Shown: positions 22,701 through 33,700 of the stretch, piece by piece
Numbering within the stretch: position 1 is the first letter of the stretch
Layout: each line of letters begins with the position of its first letter
From: Paraphysomonas bandaiensis
Taxonomy: Eukaryota > Chrysophyceae
Length of the DNA stretch: 64,000 bases
Assembly: GCA_965644295.1 (NCBI GenBank)
Contig: CBFFRP010000136.1
Coordinates: 186,001 to 250,000, forward strand
Direction of reading: 5' to 3'
Notes under the pieces: model-generated
Database searches by the model: none
Told to the model about the DNA's origin: nothing
What the model saw: only the letters and a program-made list of their open reading frames with translations
Position numbers and translations under genes: made by a program

Positions 22701-23892
22701 TCGCTCACTATATGGCCTTCGGAGTTCTCCACGTTCATGGTGGAAGACCATACATGGATTTATAAAGTCTTTGGGATTCAAACCCTGCATTTTAGAACCA
22801 TGTCTATATTATATGATGTACAAAGGTCATCGTGTGTACTTAACCATATACGTTGATGATATAGTAATCGCTTGTGCGGATCTGACTATTTTGACAGAAA
22901 TCAAGAAACGGTTTTGTGAAAGATTTGACATGTCAGACATGGGAGAATTAGAGCATTTTCTCAACGTTCGAGTTACAAGGACCAAGAATTATATTCAACT
23001 TGACCAATCGACATACGCTGAAAAAATTCTCACCAAATATGCAGCATTCCTTGGACCTTCAAACAAAGTTCGCAAATCCCCACTACCTGTAGATGCCATG
23101 GACAGGATTAATTGCACTGATAGTGAGAACTCATCTCAGGAGGAAGAGGGAGTCGACAATTATCCCTATCGTAGCTTACTAGGTGCCATGCTATATCTAT
23201 CAATGAATACGCGTCCAGATATTGCGTATGCTGTTGGCCTATTGTCACGATATGCTTCGAAACCAACAAAGGCTACATGCAAGTTGATGACTTATTTGTT
23301 ACAATACATCAGGGGTACTGTGCGGAAAGGTATTCGGTTCAGTGGTAAGAGCTTTGACATGCATATTTTCACAGACGCTGACTGGGCAGGCGATACTGTG
23401 TCACGAAGGTCGACAACTGGATACATTGTGTTTGCAGCAGGTGGACCACTCACCTGGCAATCAATCTTACAAGTTACTGTGTCTACGTCTTCAATGCAGA
23501 GTGAGTACCAAGCTATGTACGCTGGCATGCAAGAACTGGTGTGGCTTCGGGGGGTGTTGGCCGAATTGGGACTTCGACTGTACGAACCCACTCCATTTTT
23601 TTTAGATAGCCAGAGTGCTCGTGATCTAGCATTAAATCCAGTGTTCCACAAAAGATCAAAACACATTGAAATCAAATACCACTGGGTGCGTGAACATGTA
23701 GATCCAGAAGGACGTTTTAACACTGCGATATTGTATCACGTTGGAACTGATAACCAGACTGCAGACATATTTACGAAATCTTTGTGTGGCGTTATATACG
23801 AGAAGCATAGAAAGAGATGTCTAGGAGAAGATCAGAAGTCATCTGTGGATGTCATCAGAGAGAATTCATACAAACGAAACAGAGGCTCATAA
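19612..23892 (+). CDS. pol: Copia element 1 Gag-Pol polyprotein (NC-PR-IN-RT-RH)
   Basis: An uninterrupted 1426-codon frame. Residues are counted from the first codon of the open segment, which is not a natural start. CCHC knuckles lie at ~84-97 ('CSYPKCGKRGHSQKSC') and ~139-152 ('CYVCGDTRHRAYKC'). The protease motif is 'YLDSCASNKLF' at ~226; the usual DSGA is DSCA. The GAG-pre-integrase zinc motif is at ~360-415. Integrase acidic residues lie in 'VSVDIAV', 'YHSDGGAEL' and 'MNGVSERRNR'. RT includes 'DVSNAFCYAKI' and the active site 'YVDDIVIA' (~1081). RNase H includes 'IFTDADWAGD' (~1251) and 'SSMQSEYQAM'. Upstream, Gag lies in the +1 frame, with the switch near 19606. Apart from that, I see no breaks. 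Confidence 0.95.
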   Translation: MRSICQKMSELGEPPTDIAKKTKLQTALETRSDLEQLYTNLYLQGDITFIDMITICRRYDQAKGVPKEGTDEVNMNSTADENEVCSYPKCGKRGHSQKSCWKKKRDLKIAKLRRQGKSRGARNRSESRRDNNEKKKSDGCYVCGDTRHRAYKCKFRAQVRSDSAQGDKNRPFLDEKPAKRTDWNRFLRREEQEEDSDSVNMIMYEEPHDDSCVSEEVLHTSDEPVYLDSCASNKLFIVKDRNFLHTVKKEDGNIQTTRAGSSLHYEETGGFGDWTDIKICPGSVKNICSGGILRSHGYGLQLLNKPTVVRLDTGETVLEATYSSNGMPYVNLQEILDLPNLTMLEEVYLSDKVHEDPLEMLHKRCGHVSKHKLIEAFKHRLFTGSGLTRRHLSKKSLRKMKGICKACAKSKMTRKSFTAKRDDELQATEFLEKVSVDIAVYFNCPSRQGYKYVLTLSDIATKEFWEYPLETRSANEVLSCVKDWVERKLPTYPGSHRLIQYHSDGGAELIDKSIQQYLMSKFGTSITWSSTDSPEMNGVSERRNRTLGEMTLALLMDSGLPVIFWWDAYVYACMIVRRMPTRTYRGWMSPMECVPGGSVPDLSRFRRWGCKAYVLIPKGDRRKDWQEKSQTGYFIGLSNTKKGSRVWLGDKEVVSVHVLYDESIPPRDKEYYAELEEALVKTDPLDRSVEEFKHLIGSYHVDDGFLFKTTRVVVRKGLIVAFRALVTAGKEQIEEKVPIHVRDIAELTGDYNRRLYSKPRSCDDKRGGSSSTPASGDTPNKSTADEIPGKRMSLRTLPESSAGALPSGVSANRVFENVPSCVPSENSGTVHAESRETSGKRTRIRRVLTNVSTLGEVNLLHDEEIVNLCDESDCALMSNSSTYREPETYEESLTCPEASNWKEARRLERNALFKREVFNVVETPPGVRPLKSRYVFKRKYNKDGSIKKHKARLVALGYGQRTGIDVENTFAPVVKSITVRLIIALAFMFSMHIHQLDVSNAFCYAKIEGDVYMDPPPDFQLPPGHCFKLYRSLYGLRSSPRSWWKTIHGFIKSLGFKPCILEPCLYYMMYKGHRVYLTIYVDDIVIACADLTILTEIKKRFCERFDMSDMGELEHFLNVRVTRTKNYIQLDQSTYAEKILTKYAAFLGPSNKVRKSPLPVDAMDRINCTDSENSSQEEEGVDNYPYRSLLGAMLYLSMNTRPDIAYAVGLLSRYASKPTKATCKLMTYLLQYIRGTVRKGIRFSGKSFDMHIFTDADWAGDTVSRRSTTGYIVFAAGGPLTWQSILQVTVSTSSMQSEYQAMYAGMQELVWLRGVLAELGLRLYEPTPFFLDSQSARDLALNPVFHKRSKHIEIKYHWVREHVDPEGRFNTAILYHVGTDNQTADIFTKSLCGVIYEKHRKRCLGEDQKSSVDVIRENSYKRNRGS

Positions 23893-24010
23893 ACGTGTTG
23901 TCTACGGAGAGGCTAGCTGAAACGTCGGAGCCATACGTCCACCGGTTTGTCCTATACGGTTTCGGTGGTTGCGTATCCGTCAGTTATGCCATGTGTTACA
24001 GCTTTGAATT

Positions 24011-24019
24011 GAGAGGGAG
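24011..24019 (+). other. Polypurine tract of copia element 1
   Basis: GAGAGGGAG immediately upstream of the 3' LTR, the expected plus-strand priming site. Confidence 0.8.
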
Positions 24020-24339
24020 TGTTGAGTTTTGCTGTTTGTGAGCAATTAAAAGCTGTAGTTTCCAAGATATTAGAATTATATCCGTTACTCAAAGAATACA
24101 GTAGTAGCTAGCTGTAGTATGAGAACCAATAATATGATAGCCATTGTAGTGATAAAACTGAAATATACTGACTGTACAAGATAGTGACGATGTAAGATCG
24201 TACTAGAAATGGTTGGTGTAGTAGAGATAGAAAGAGTTGGTGAACGTCAATGAATGAAGTATGGTATCTCTTATAATTATATAATATTCCATATAAGTGT
24301 TAACAAAGGTCTTATTACTAAAAATGTCTATTTCTAACA
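24020..24339 (+). repeat. 3' LTR of copia element 1
   Basis: 320 bp. I saw no difference from the 5' LTR when reading both. Followed by the TAAGC target duplication. Confidence 0.95.
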
Positions 24340-24705
24340 TAAGCATCCCACAACATGTAATTGGCTCGTAAAAATAGCATCGATTCTATACGATATTGAT
24401 TCATGTTTCTACGCTCAGGTGTTATAATAAACTTTGCACGACTAAAGAGCCTCTCAACAACAATATTAAATGTTTCGATATAAAGCAACCAGTGGTAGTT
24501 GGACTCATAAGTACCAAGTAGAGTTCTCTTGGTGATCTCGGCGCTATCCAGAACACGCTGTGCAAAATCAGTTCCTTCATTTTGTCGTGATTTCTGTCGG
24601 ACCAGAGCAAGCTGGCATTCTTAAGCACCTTTAGATCTTTGTAATGCCAGTTTGCTTGCTCAGAAAACAAAGTAATTGATAATGAACAAAGTTGCCACAA
24701 AGTAG
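24340..24705 (-). pseudogene. hAT transposase fragment (body), internally deleted
   Basis: Read on the minus strand it begins with 'KDLKVLKNASLLWSD', jumps directly to the region equivalent to 'AQRVLDSAE' and continues to the dimerisation block, including a 'VVERLFSRAK'-like stretch. Compared with the copy at 2401-3630, most of the middle is deleted and frames shift. It joins the piece at 18752-18843 across the copia insertion. No intact terminal repeats are visible. Confidence 0.85.
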
Positions 24706-25590
24706 CTGTAGAATTGCATGAACTTGCTTAACATTGTTTAGATTTCACTTAGTTCTATATATTGAATTAAAACGTAGAAAGTAGAATTGCTTTTTGTCTC
24801 CAAATGTGTTTGCGCAATTAAATGCTGTGGTGTAAGAATACTGAATTATAACCGTTAATGTGAAAAATACAGTATAGCCAAATAGGGCATTAAAAATGAA
24901 TCATTACGAAGCAATTATATTGGAAAACAGAAATCGTGACTTTTTATGATAATGAATTATTAATTGACTTTGGAGTTAGGAGATGCTAATGATGAAGCTA
25001 ATATATGGATATATGGGTGTGAGTGTTTATCCTAACTTTAGTAAAGTGTGGTGTTTACAGTATTTACAGAACTAAGTGTCCAAATGTCAATTTTGAAATG
25101 TATGTAATACATGGAAACGCATAACAGTACAAAAAGCACAATATGAAGTAGATACCTTAAAATAAGCGAAAAGTAAAAATATCCTTTGTAAAGTTGTGGT
25201 AGCATTCTTTATTAACTAGGTCGAAAAATAGATCCCGCAATCTTTTGCATAGGTTGTACGAGGAAGAGTTAAGCTGTCTGAGCAAGCTTATAAAATCGGA
25301 AGTTTATTAAAGTAGGAGAGCTATCGTAGTGTAGTTGTCAATTACAATAAAAGGATAATATCAGGCTACATTTTCTCCGTGAATCTATAAATGGTCGAAA
25401 ACTTGTTCTTGAGGCAAAAAAGAGACAATTATTGCGTATGAGTTTAAAACGCAATGGTAATTTGCCACCGCTTTTGCTACAGCAATGTAATTTAGGTTAG
25501 AACATTTTATAGTACCCCGCTGTCAGATACGGAGCTATTCAGTGCCACCGGCAAAAATTTACCGTTGGCCACTAGCCACCAACCATATTT
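24706..25590. other. AT-rich non-coding stretch
   Basis: No coding frame, RNA gene or repeat recognised between the two hAT remnants. Confidence 0.55.
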
Positions 25591-26362
25591 CAGGGCTGCG
25601 TATCAATTAATTGACAAGTAATTGACGCAGATTGTAGGTAACTATAATTGCAATTATTGCTTGCTGTCTCAATTTCAATTATTTGCAATTATTTAGTACT
25701 AAATTACATTAGCTGCCTCTATAGCTACCTCAACACACACAGACTGTCTTGTTCTTCCACAGGCGACGGTTCATGCGTAAAGTATAAGTAGTAATACTCT
25801 TGTGCATATCAGTCATAACAATCTTAGCTCTACTGAACAACCATTCAACCCTATTGGTTGTGGCATGCGAGTGCTTTACGGTAACGAGTTTGCTGATTAA
25901 GACGTGCTCGCTTCCGTTGCCTGCTACCATCAATCTAACGTTGCGCTGCGCCGTCATTCTGAACTACACTCTCACTGTCATTATCTTCTTCATCCTCATC
26001 GAGCAAAAATATTTCAATTTTAATGTTCCTTTTTGCTGCGCGTCCACCCATCAACAATCAAACCGAAATTCATAGAAAGCATTGCAAGTTCATTTATTTT
26101 CTCAAAAAACAGTCGTGCATTGACTTCAGGTGTACCAGTTTATCGATCACATCGCCAATTATTTAAATAAATTATATGGGTATTATAGTTAATCTTCTAT
26201 TTTTATCATAAAAATTGGATTTTCGCAATAAAAATACCTTTTTTTAGTATCAACTTTTCAGTATAAGAAGCTGGAGTCTATTATAATTGCAACTATGATT
26301 CGATGGCCCAAATTCAACTATTGCAATTTCAATAATTGACAATTAATTGATACGCAGCACTG
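25591..26362 (-). mobile_element. Second hAT family, internally deleted copy
   Basis: Ends are CAGGGCTGCGTATCAATTAA at the left and, read inward from the right, CAGTGCTGCGTATCAATTAA. Both continue into TTGACAA/TTGTCAA and CAATTATTG-rich subterminal sequence. The flanking 8-mers (CCATATTT and CCTTTTTG) do not match, so the target duplication has decayed or the boundaries are imprecise. A related short element occurs at 55152. Confidence 0.8.
25730..26090 (-). pseudogene. hAT transposase fragment, second family
   Basis: On the minus strand a short piece with 'GLIVDGWTRS' (the DGW motif region) is followed almost at once by an acidic stretch and then 'NRVEWLFSRAKIVMTD', the C-terminal dimerisation block with one Arg changed to Trp. 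The whole catalytic middle is missing. It is clearly distinct from the family at 2216. Confidence 0.8.
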
Positions 26363-27275
26363 CCTTTTTGTACTATCATGTGTCATGACTGGAAGTCTGT
26401 ACGGAGTATTGAGAATTGCTCATTTTAAGCTAGATCACAGAGAGAATTTGTCGTAAGACTAGATAGATTTATTAATATCGTTTACACGAAGTTGTGATAA
26501 CCAACACTAACTCATTATAATCCCTGCATAATATTCTACATATGCGAACCTCTCGTTACTGAACATATCTTGAAAGATCAAACTATTTCAGTTTCTCAAT
26601 ATCATCACAGCATTTGTACATCACTATATTTCACTGTATTCTCGTACATTGTCTTCAAGTGACATACTGAATATACTAGAATAAGATCCATATTCTAATA
26701 CGGAGATATAATTTTACATTTTACTCTCTATATATTATGCATACAACAGACCATAGGAACCAACTGGATAGCACCTTCACTTGTTGACTAGTTTGTACTG
26801 GGTATTTATCTGTGTTGTGGTCATCATTTTCTCAAACTACTAATCAGAATTGTCCACATCGACAAAGCGTGACTCCCAAAAATGAATTTCCACAGCTTGT
26901 ACCGACTGGTAAATCACGCTACACAATCGCTTGTGGCTCGTCTATAATTTTTAGACTACGCTGGCGTCCACCTACTTCATTCTTGCAACAAGTTAAATGG
27001 AATTTTGAGCACTTATCCCACAATGAGTATTAGTAAAAATGGCATATTGACCTACGACTGCGAAAAAGACAAGGTTTGGTATATAAATTATAGCAAATAT
27101 CCGTTGAACTAAGACGGTACGTTATTATTGGGAGTATGAATAAGTCCTACTAACTAAACTAGAGTCAGTAAAGTCATGCATGATGGTCCGTAACACAGAT
27201 TCTAGACGGTTGAAAACTTCCTATGGTAGTCAGATTCCACCCAATCATACATATATGATACTGTGCATTTGGCAT
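26363..27275. other. Non-coding stretch 3' of importin beta
   Basis: AT-rich, no gene or repeat recognised. A 73-codon frame at 26812-27033 has no family features and is probably chance. Confidence 0.55.
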
Positions 27276-30236
27276 TTATTTTCGCATACTTTGCAACTTC
27301 ATCATAACCTGAAAAAAGTGTAACAAGCGGAGAAAATATCAATTTTATATTACCTGTCGGGTCCATTCTGCGATTTCTTTTATGTCTTCGTCCTGAGACC
27401 CTTCGTGCAAGATAGAAGCTACGTAGGGGTCACTCAAGACGGGGACCATTTTTTGGCCAAAGAAATCTCCCAGATCGCCCAGCAGCGCTATGGATGCTTT
27501 GAGTACTTGTGGTGACTTATGTGGGTCCGTAGAGCTGCGTTTGACGAATTCGAGAATACTCTCACAATGGGGTATCACTACGTCCTGCTTATTACTCGGC
27601 TGAAGACCCTATCATCAACCTTTACCGAGCTGTATACATAATAACGCTTGTGAGATACCTGTACGATACCAATGTAAGCATCAAGAATAGATTCTCTCAA
27701 ACTATTAATGTAGTCGATCATCTCGTCGTCATCAGTAGTGATCGAGACCTCTCCAGCTTGCTGCAGCATGCGCAGAACAACTGGGCAGTAGCGCTCGAAT
27801 TCACCCTCCAAAGCCATTGACAAGTCAGAAAAGGCGGAGAGTACGTGTGGTTTCACACTCCTGGTAAGAACAATCAGGGCAACCATCGAAAAAAACAATA
27901 CCACACAAAAAGACACTCACCGCTGAAGATTTTGTGACTGCAGGAGCTCAAGTAGAATACGTACTATATCGTCACAGTACGGTAGCATTTCAGCACCCAG
28001 AGCCCTGCAGAGGTCCCCAATAACTCCCACCGAAACCGTGCACACCTGATGTTCTTCTACGTTATTCAGTCCATTGAACAGTGCTGGCATGAAGTGGGTT
28101 ATGTATCGCCCAAAATCGCGCTCTAGCTTGTCGGCAAGGTAGCCTACCATAAGGAAAGCATCCTCATGGGCGACTGCGGCTTTGGTAGTAAACACCTGCA
28201 ATGTGAGGGTCATTATTCTATCGGCTAAAGGCATTATTTCGGTCTTTGGCAACTTTTGCACACAGTGACTGATTAAGCTGCACAACATAGACTGGAGTTG
28301 CATGCGTTCCTGTTGGTCTGTCTGGCCAAGAAACGTCCTCTCCAAGCGTGAAAGAGCCTCGTTGAGCATCGAGAGCACAGTGGGAGCCATATCCGCTGCA
28401 CTATTCTGCACAAGCATATTGATGGCTTCAAAAGCAGAGGAACGTAGGTTATTGCAGTCCCAATCCTCACGGTTGGTGGTAAGCAGTAGTTTCTCAAGCA
28501 TATGAGGCATGTATGGAGATAAAACATTGGTTTCAGAGTCAGCATCAGAGCTGCACGCTTCGGCAATATTGAGTACGGCAGTACACCCCTGCACTGCAAC
28601 GCGTGAATATTCGTCCTCCAAAGTCTGAGAAAGTGTTGAAAATAGGGTTGGAATCATGTCAGGGGAAATTGCTCTATTATGATACTCGCAAACCCGTCCA
28701 ACAGTCCAAGTGGCTGAGTCCCGAACAAGCTCCGAGCTGTCTCTTACACACTGAAGCAGCGTCGGCAACGCAGATGCAACGATAGGGGTCAGTTTTTCCT
28801 CAGAGGGGCCGTTCATAATGGCTCCGAATGCCATGATCGAGGCCTCTTTGAGTCTCCACTCTCCACTCATGATGTTGCTACTGATAAAAGGTATTACCAG
28901 GTCCACAATCTGGTCCTCTACCACCAATGCCAGTGCTTCTAAGCACGTGGCACCAGCCATTGAAATATTCCATGAATCGTCTGAGGAATCATCCTCTTGT
29001 TTTGTCAGAGTCTCAAGCAGGATAGGAGTCAGATGTTGAGCGCACTGTTCCGTAATGCGTAAATACTTAACTTCTCCGTGGTTTGGTTCCTTCAGTTCCT
29101 CTACCAAGTCGCTCTCCACATCACATATCGTAGACCAGAACTCTACTGCCCTCTGTCCTACCAACTGGTCATCGGCCTTAATGGCACTTGCAGTAAGATT
29201 GAACAGTGTATCCATATATTGCCCGAGATTTTCGTAGTATAGCTCAGCGACAAGCGCAAGACCCTCGAATGCTTTCATGCGCACTTGTATGTCAGAGCAC
29301 TGAGTTGCTTCGCATAGTACCTGCATGATGGCATTTCGTTCATTTTCTATCTTGAAATTATTAGTGGTAAAGTGTAGCGAGTTACACATGGCTGTTACTG
29401 CGGCCTTTCTGATCTCGTTCTCTCGGTCTGCACGCATACCATCTACAATAGTGTTGAGGATGACGTCAACTACATCTTTTTGGATGCTATCAGGGTCCAT
29501 CTCCTCACACATGTATCCAAGCGCCTATATAACCCGCAGGTAGGAGTCACGTTTTTTCAAAAAGATATGTGAAATTTACCTCGAGTGAGGATACTTTCGT
29601 GAGCATTGGGGATTCAGGAGAAGAGACATTGCTGAAGAGAGTAGGTAGCAGGTTTTGCCACTGACCCATAGGTGCATCGACCGCACCAAATGCTGCTACC
29701 ACTTGTGCCGCGGTGTGACCGACGATTCGAACGGGGCAAAGTAGACCTTGTAGCATCTGTGGTTATAAATAAATACAGGTAAACAGCATTGTTTGATATA
29801 CTTACGCCTGCTCGAATCTGCTCCCTCACAGCAGGATCGCAGTTCAGCCATCGCTCCCTCTTCATTTGAAGAATTTTCTCATCCTGAAAATATAATAACT
29901 CCAATAATACTTATATACAAAATATTCCTACTTGTGCAGTGATGAGATTCTTCATATACAGACCAGCCAATTGTCTGTTGCCGTCTGGCTTCCCATCTGT
30001 AGCTAACTCCGAGCAAAGTGCCAAAAGGAATTCACCCTTAAAGATATAATCAAAATATTTTAATCTCATAAATATAGGAGCATACATATTGCTGCTCCAC
30101 AGCGTGATTCAGCTGTGTCTCTGCGGGTATACGGACATTGGGGTCTGCAATATCAAATAATTAATTCCATCTATTAAAATCATTGAAAAAACTAACCCGG
30201 GCTCTGAGCATTTTGTAGGGTAGTGTGCAAATCCAT
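27276..30236 (-). CDS. KPNB1: Importin subunit beta-1 (karyopherin beta 1)
   Basis: Nuclear import receptor: binds importin alpha or cargo, nucleoporins and RanGTP. Minus-strand exons: 30236..30197, 30144..30086, 30036..29932, 29883..29806, 29756..29580, 29524..27921, 27860..27659, 27608..27354 and 27308..27276, giving 850 aa, close to the ~860-876 aa of animal and yeast proteins. The start 'MDLHTTLQNAQSPDPNVR' and 'RQLAGLYMKNLI' match the family's first HEAT repeats. HEAT repeats run throughout, including 'ACTNLEALALVVED'-like and 'SPDMIPTLFSTLSQTLEDEY' segments; the acidic 'SSDDSWNISMA' region corresponds to the family's acidic loop. Introns cluster at the two ends and leave a 1.6-kb central exon. 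The terminal exon codes only 10 residues and is less certain. Confidence 0.95.
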
Positions 30237-30770
30237 TGCAAATTGTTGAAATGTATTATACTGCACGATCTCAGAGTTAAATCAGACCGATGTACAGACT
30301 TTATGGCCTAAATATTTTGAAATCAGCAGAAATGAATGTCCAAAACTCTCAATCTTCTCTGTTGTTTCGTTGGTGCGGGGCATTCATATTACAGCACACA
30401 CTGCTGATGATGATGTCGTTCGAGAAGAAAATGGGTATCATTTGCGGTCATTTTATCTTTTCATTTTTTTAGTTAAGTAGATATTAGCCCACATTGGGTG
30501 GTTGATCGAATCAAGTAGAGGATTTGTATATTAGAGGTATATGATTGGATAGATGACCATGCGAGGAATTGAGTGATAATACGAAGTGGTGAAGTGATAT
30601 ACATGAGCAGTGAAGTGATCTCACTATATATATGTGAGAGGATTCATACGGAGTATATTTAACAGGATATGTATGAGAGGGGAGGGAGTGGTATGGGGCA
30701 TGTATTATAATCAACTTGTGCTATCTGATCTTCAAGAACACTTTATTCCATAATGCTATGATTTGAGGAC
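30237..30770. promoter_or_regulatory. Bidirectional spacer between importin beta and ATM
   Basis: 534 bp between divergent start codons; both promoters must lie here. No motif stands out beyond AT-rich tracts. A 60-codon frame inside has no support. Confidence 0.4.
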
Positions 30771-33700
30771 ATGGCAAATTGCAGTGGTATCGTACAGTGG
30801 CTGCGATCAGATAAGATCACTATAAGGGCTAAGGGAAAGAAGAAACTCCTAGAATTCATATCTCTTGATCGAATATTTGTCTGTGGTAATGACAGACAGT
30901 GGTGGGATATCATCCGTGCTGTGATTGAGTGGGAATGCAAAGAGCTCACAGCAAGTCGAGGAAAAAGAAGAGACTGTGACTCTGAGAACGCTGTGTTTGT
31001 GAGGCAGACTATGCGGCATGGTTTGGATTTGTGTCACTTATCACCCAAAAAGTGTGCAGATATAATAAATCACGTGTTGTCGATGTTGTGCAATAAAGAC
31101 TTAAGTCAAACATATCACAACGAGCATTTGTCAATCTTGCACGAATGTTTAGAAAACATGAAGTTTGTCTCTGCCATTGAGCTGCAGGAGACACTTAATG
31201 TGTTAAATTTTATGAAAGGATATGTGACTGAAAGAAATGTGAGCTCACGCGAAATTGTTCGGATAATGCAGGGCCTTGCACAGACCACCCTCAAGGAAGG
31301 CCATTCTTCAGGAATTATACCGGCATTATTGGAGTGGTTCCAACAACTTCTCCAGGAGACTCCGGTATCCTCACCATCGTTTGACAAACTTCTTCCGGCA
31401 TTATGTGATGCGCATACGACAGTACTAGATCTGCATGGTATTGACTGCGTTTCAGAAATATTCCGATATGTGGATGGACTACTCGTTGCTATTTCCAGAG
31501 TGTTGCCGCAGCTGTCGGTATCGGGAAGAGATCCTCTTCTTCGTCTACTCCTCAGCTACATCCGCACATGCTGTACAGGGTCTTGTGGATTGCGGCTATG
31601 CACTGCGGATCCGCTCAAGAAATCGTTGAACCAATTACTTGAGGTTGTTTCACACACCGACTTCCTCAAAGGCCTGATGGTGCACATGCGCAGCCAGTAC
31701 ATGTCCAGACACAGCACAAGTACAGCAACACAATCCTTGACTCCACCTACAAACGATACTTTTGTCAACTACTTGGAAGATACACGCTTTAACCTTCATT
31801 TGGAAGTGATTGCATCACTGACTTCTGCGGCAGCGTCTCAGAGCGATTCTTGCACCAATTGTTGTCCCATTCATTGCGAATTATTTCGCGCTATCGAGAG
31901 CTCTCCTTCTCAATTTAGTCACTCTGGAACTCACGGAAATAACTATTCACAGAGTTATCTATCTATGCCTAGTAGTACTTCAAGACCAGTGGGAGGGACA
32001 AGCGCTAATCAAGCTGTGGTTGAAAGCCGTCTCTATCTTCTACATGCCCTCTGCACAACACCTTTTCGACGGTACACACTGTGTCCTCCTTGTGCCCACC
32101 CTAAGAACGACTCCAACGACATTTTTTTGGCGTGTGAATTAGTGAGATGGGTTCACCTCTTGCGAAATCAATTGTTCAATCACATTCGAAATAGGTCGCC
32201 CTCCCAGTTGTGTGGAGCTATACTCACAGCCCTTGAGGGGATTGCAATTGCGTCTTACTCCCTTAGTGTTGAACACTCCAAGCTCAGAAGTGCGTGGTCT
32301 GACTTTGTTGAAACTCTAATTATTAGTGAAGTGACATGCAGCTTGTTGCGTGGTCCTGTGTCGCGATCGTCTCTCCCTGAAAGTCTCTTGAAATTACTTA
32401 CGTTCTTGTTGGAGTCTAAACTCTTGCATGAACCCGCTATTTATGCTCTTATGCAACATCTCTGGGCAAACAGTGCATGTCTGAGAGATCTCAGACTTGT
32501 GGAGAGCTGTTGCTTCTTCCAGCTTTTGTCGCATTTGCTGCTCACATCATCGTCCATTGAAGCTGTACGAAGTATTGCCTCGGCCTCATTCGAGAACTCA
32601 ACTGATGAGTGTGGCACTTCAAGTACTAACAATGAATGGTTAGCACATTTACATGAAGGTAAGCCTGTGCGAGGAGTGCTCTGTGCCACCCTGTGGCTAG
32701 ATAGTCTGCTGGAGGCACCTTCTAATCAACGCGTTTCTGCTCTCGCCCAGGTACCGGGGTATATTTATGGGCTAAAGGCGCTTGCTGCGACATCACTAGG
32801 TCTCAACCGCGTTTGTACTGATGGGGGTAGAGAGAACTGGGAGTGTATTTTTGCTCGCGAAATGGATGGTATACTCTTAGGACGGGTAAACTGGTGTGAA
32901 CGGTCTGTTCTGGACCGTGTCACAGCGTATGCATCATTACAAGAAAAGGAAGTAGAGAGTGCGATGGACTGCGCCGGTTCTGTCTTCACTCCTAACGCTG
33001 TTTTTGAATCCGCAACCACGGCACTGGATATGTTGTGCGTCTTGTATAGACGTGTGGAGGCTAAGGCTGTTGGTGAGCTCTCACTGGATGAAACCGTTGA
33101 GCACGTGACATCCTGGCAATTGGTGAGCTTATTTCTGGCCGCTGTATATATTGCTATCGCTGAAGCAGTTGGAAGCATGGGTTTGCGTAATGAGCGCATG
33201 GAACACATCGTTCGAGATTCACTAAAGCAATTCTGGCTCGTAATGCGTATGATTTTTAATGCTTTATCCTCCCGCCCTTGCCTTCTTCGTGGCAACACAG
33301 GCTCCACAGGAACAGTTGAATATGTGTCTTGCTGTAGTGCACTTGTTGCAAGGGCGGCTTGTGTAGGTGGGACAACCCGTTCTATAAATGGATCCGATAA
33401 TTCTCGTAAGTATATGGTTGAGTGTTGCGATGAGATGTTGTCATACATACCACTTGTGGTCAACGAAGCAGTAGGGGATGATTACACGACAGCAGGGTCT
33501 GCGACCTCTATGGGCATGCGGCGTGGAGTCTCTGGAAGTACTCTGCGTAGCAGCTCACGCGACATTTCAGATACTGGTGATGATTTTGATGTCTTTATGG
33601 AATGCATTGGGCCCAAACAGCAGTTTCAGGACATGCCCTCATGTGAGGGAATTGTATCAGACATTAGCCAAACAGATCTCAGGCTATTGTTTAGTGACCA

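Larger units (their letters stand above)
18844..24339 (+). mobile_element. Ty1/copia LTR retrotransposon, young and nearly complete
   Basis: The 5.5-kb element has two 320-bp LTRs (18844-19163 and 24020-24339) that look identical by eye, and a perfect 5-bp target duplication TAAGC (18839-18843, 24340-24344). The LTRs begin TGTTGAG and end TAACA. TGGTAGCAGA right after the 5' LTR fits priming by initiator tRNA-Met. A purine tract GAGAGGGAG (24011-24019) precedes the 3' LTR. The domain order is gag, protease, integrase, reverse transcriptase, RNase H, which defines copia. Identical LTRs mean recent insertion. Confidence 0.97.

Noticed and set aside
26812-27033. 73-codon plus-strand ORF between hAT remnant and importin beta
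   Set aside because: No motifs, no splice partners, AT-rich surroundings; likely chance.
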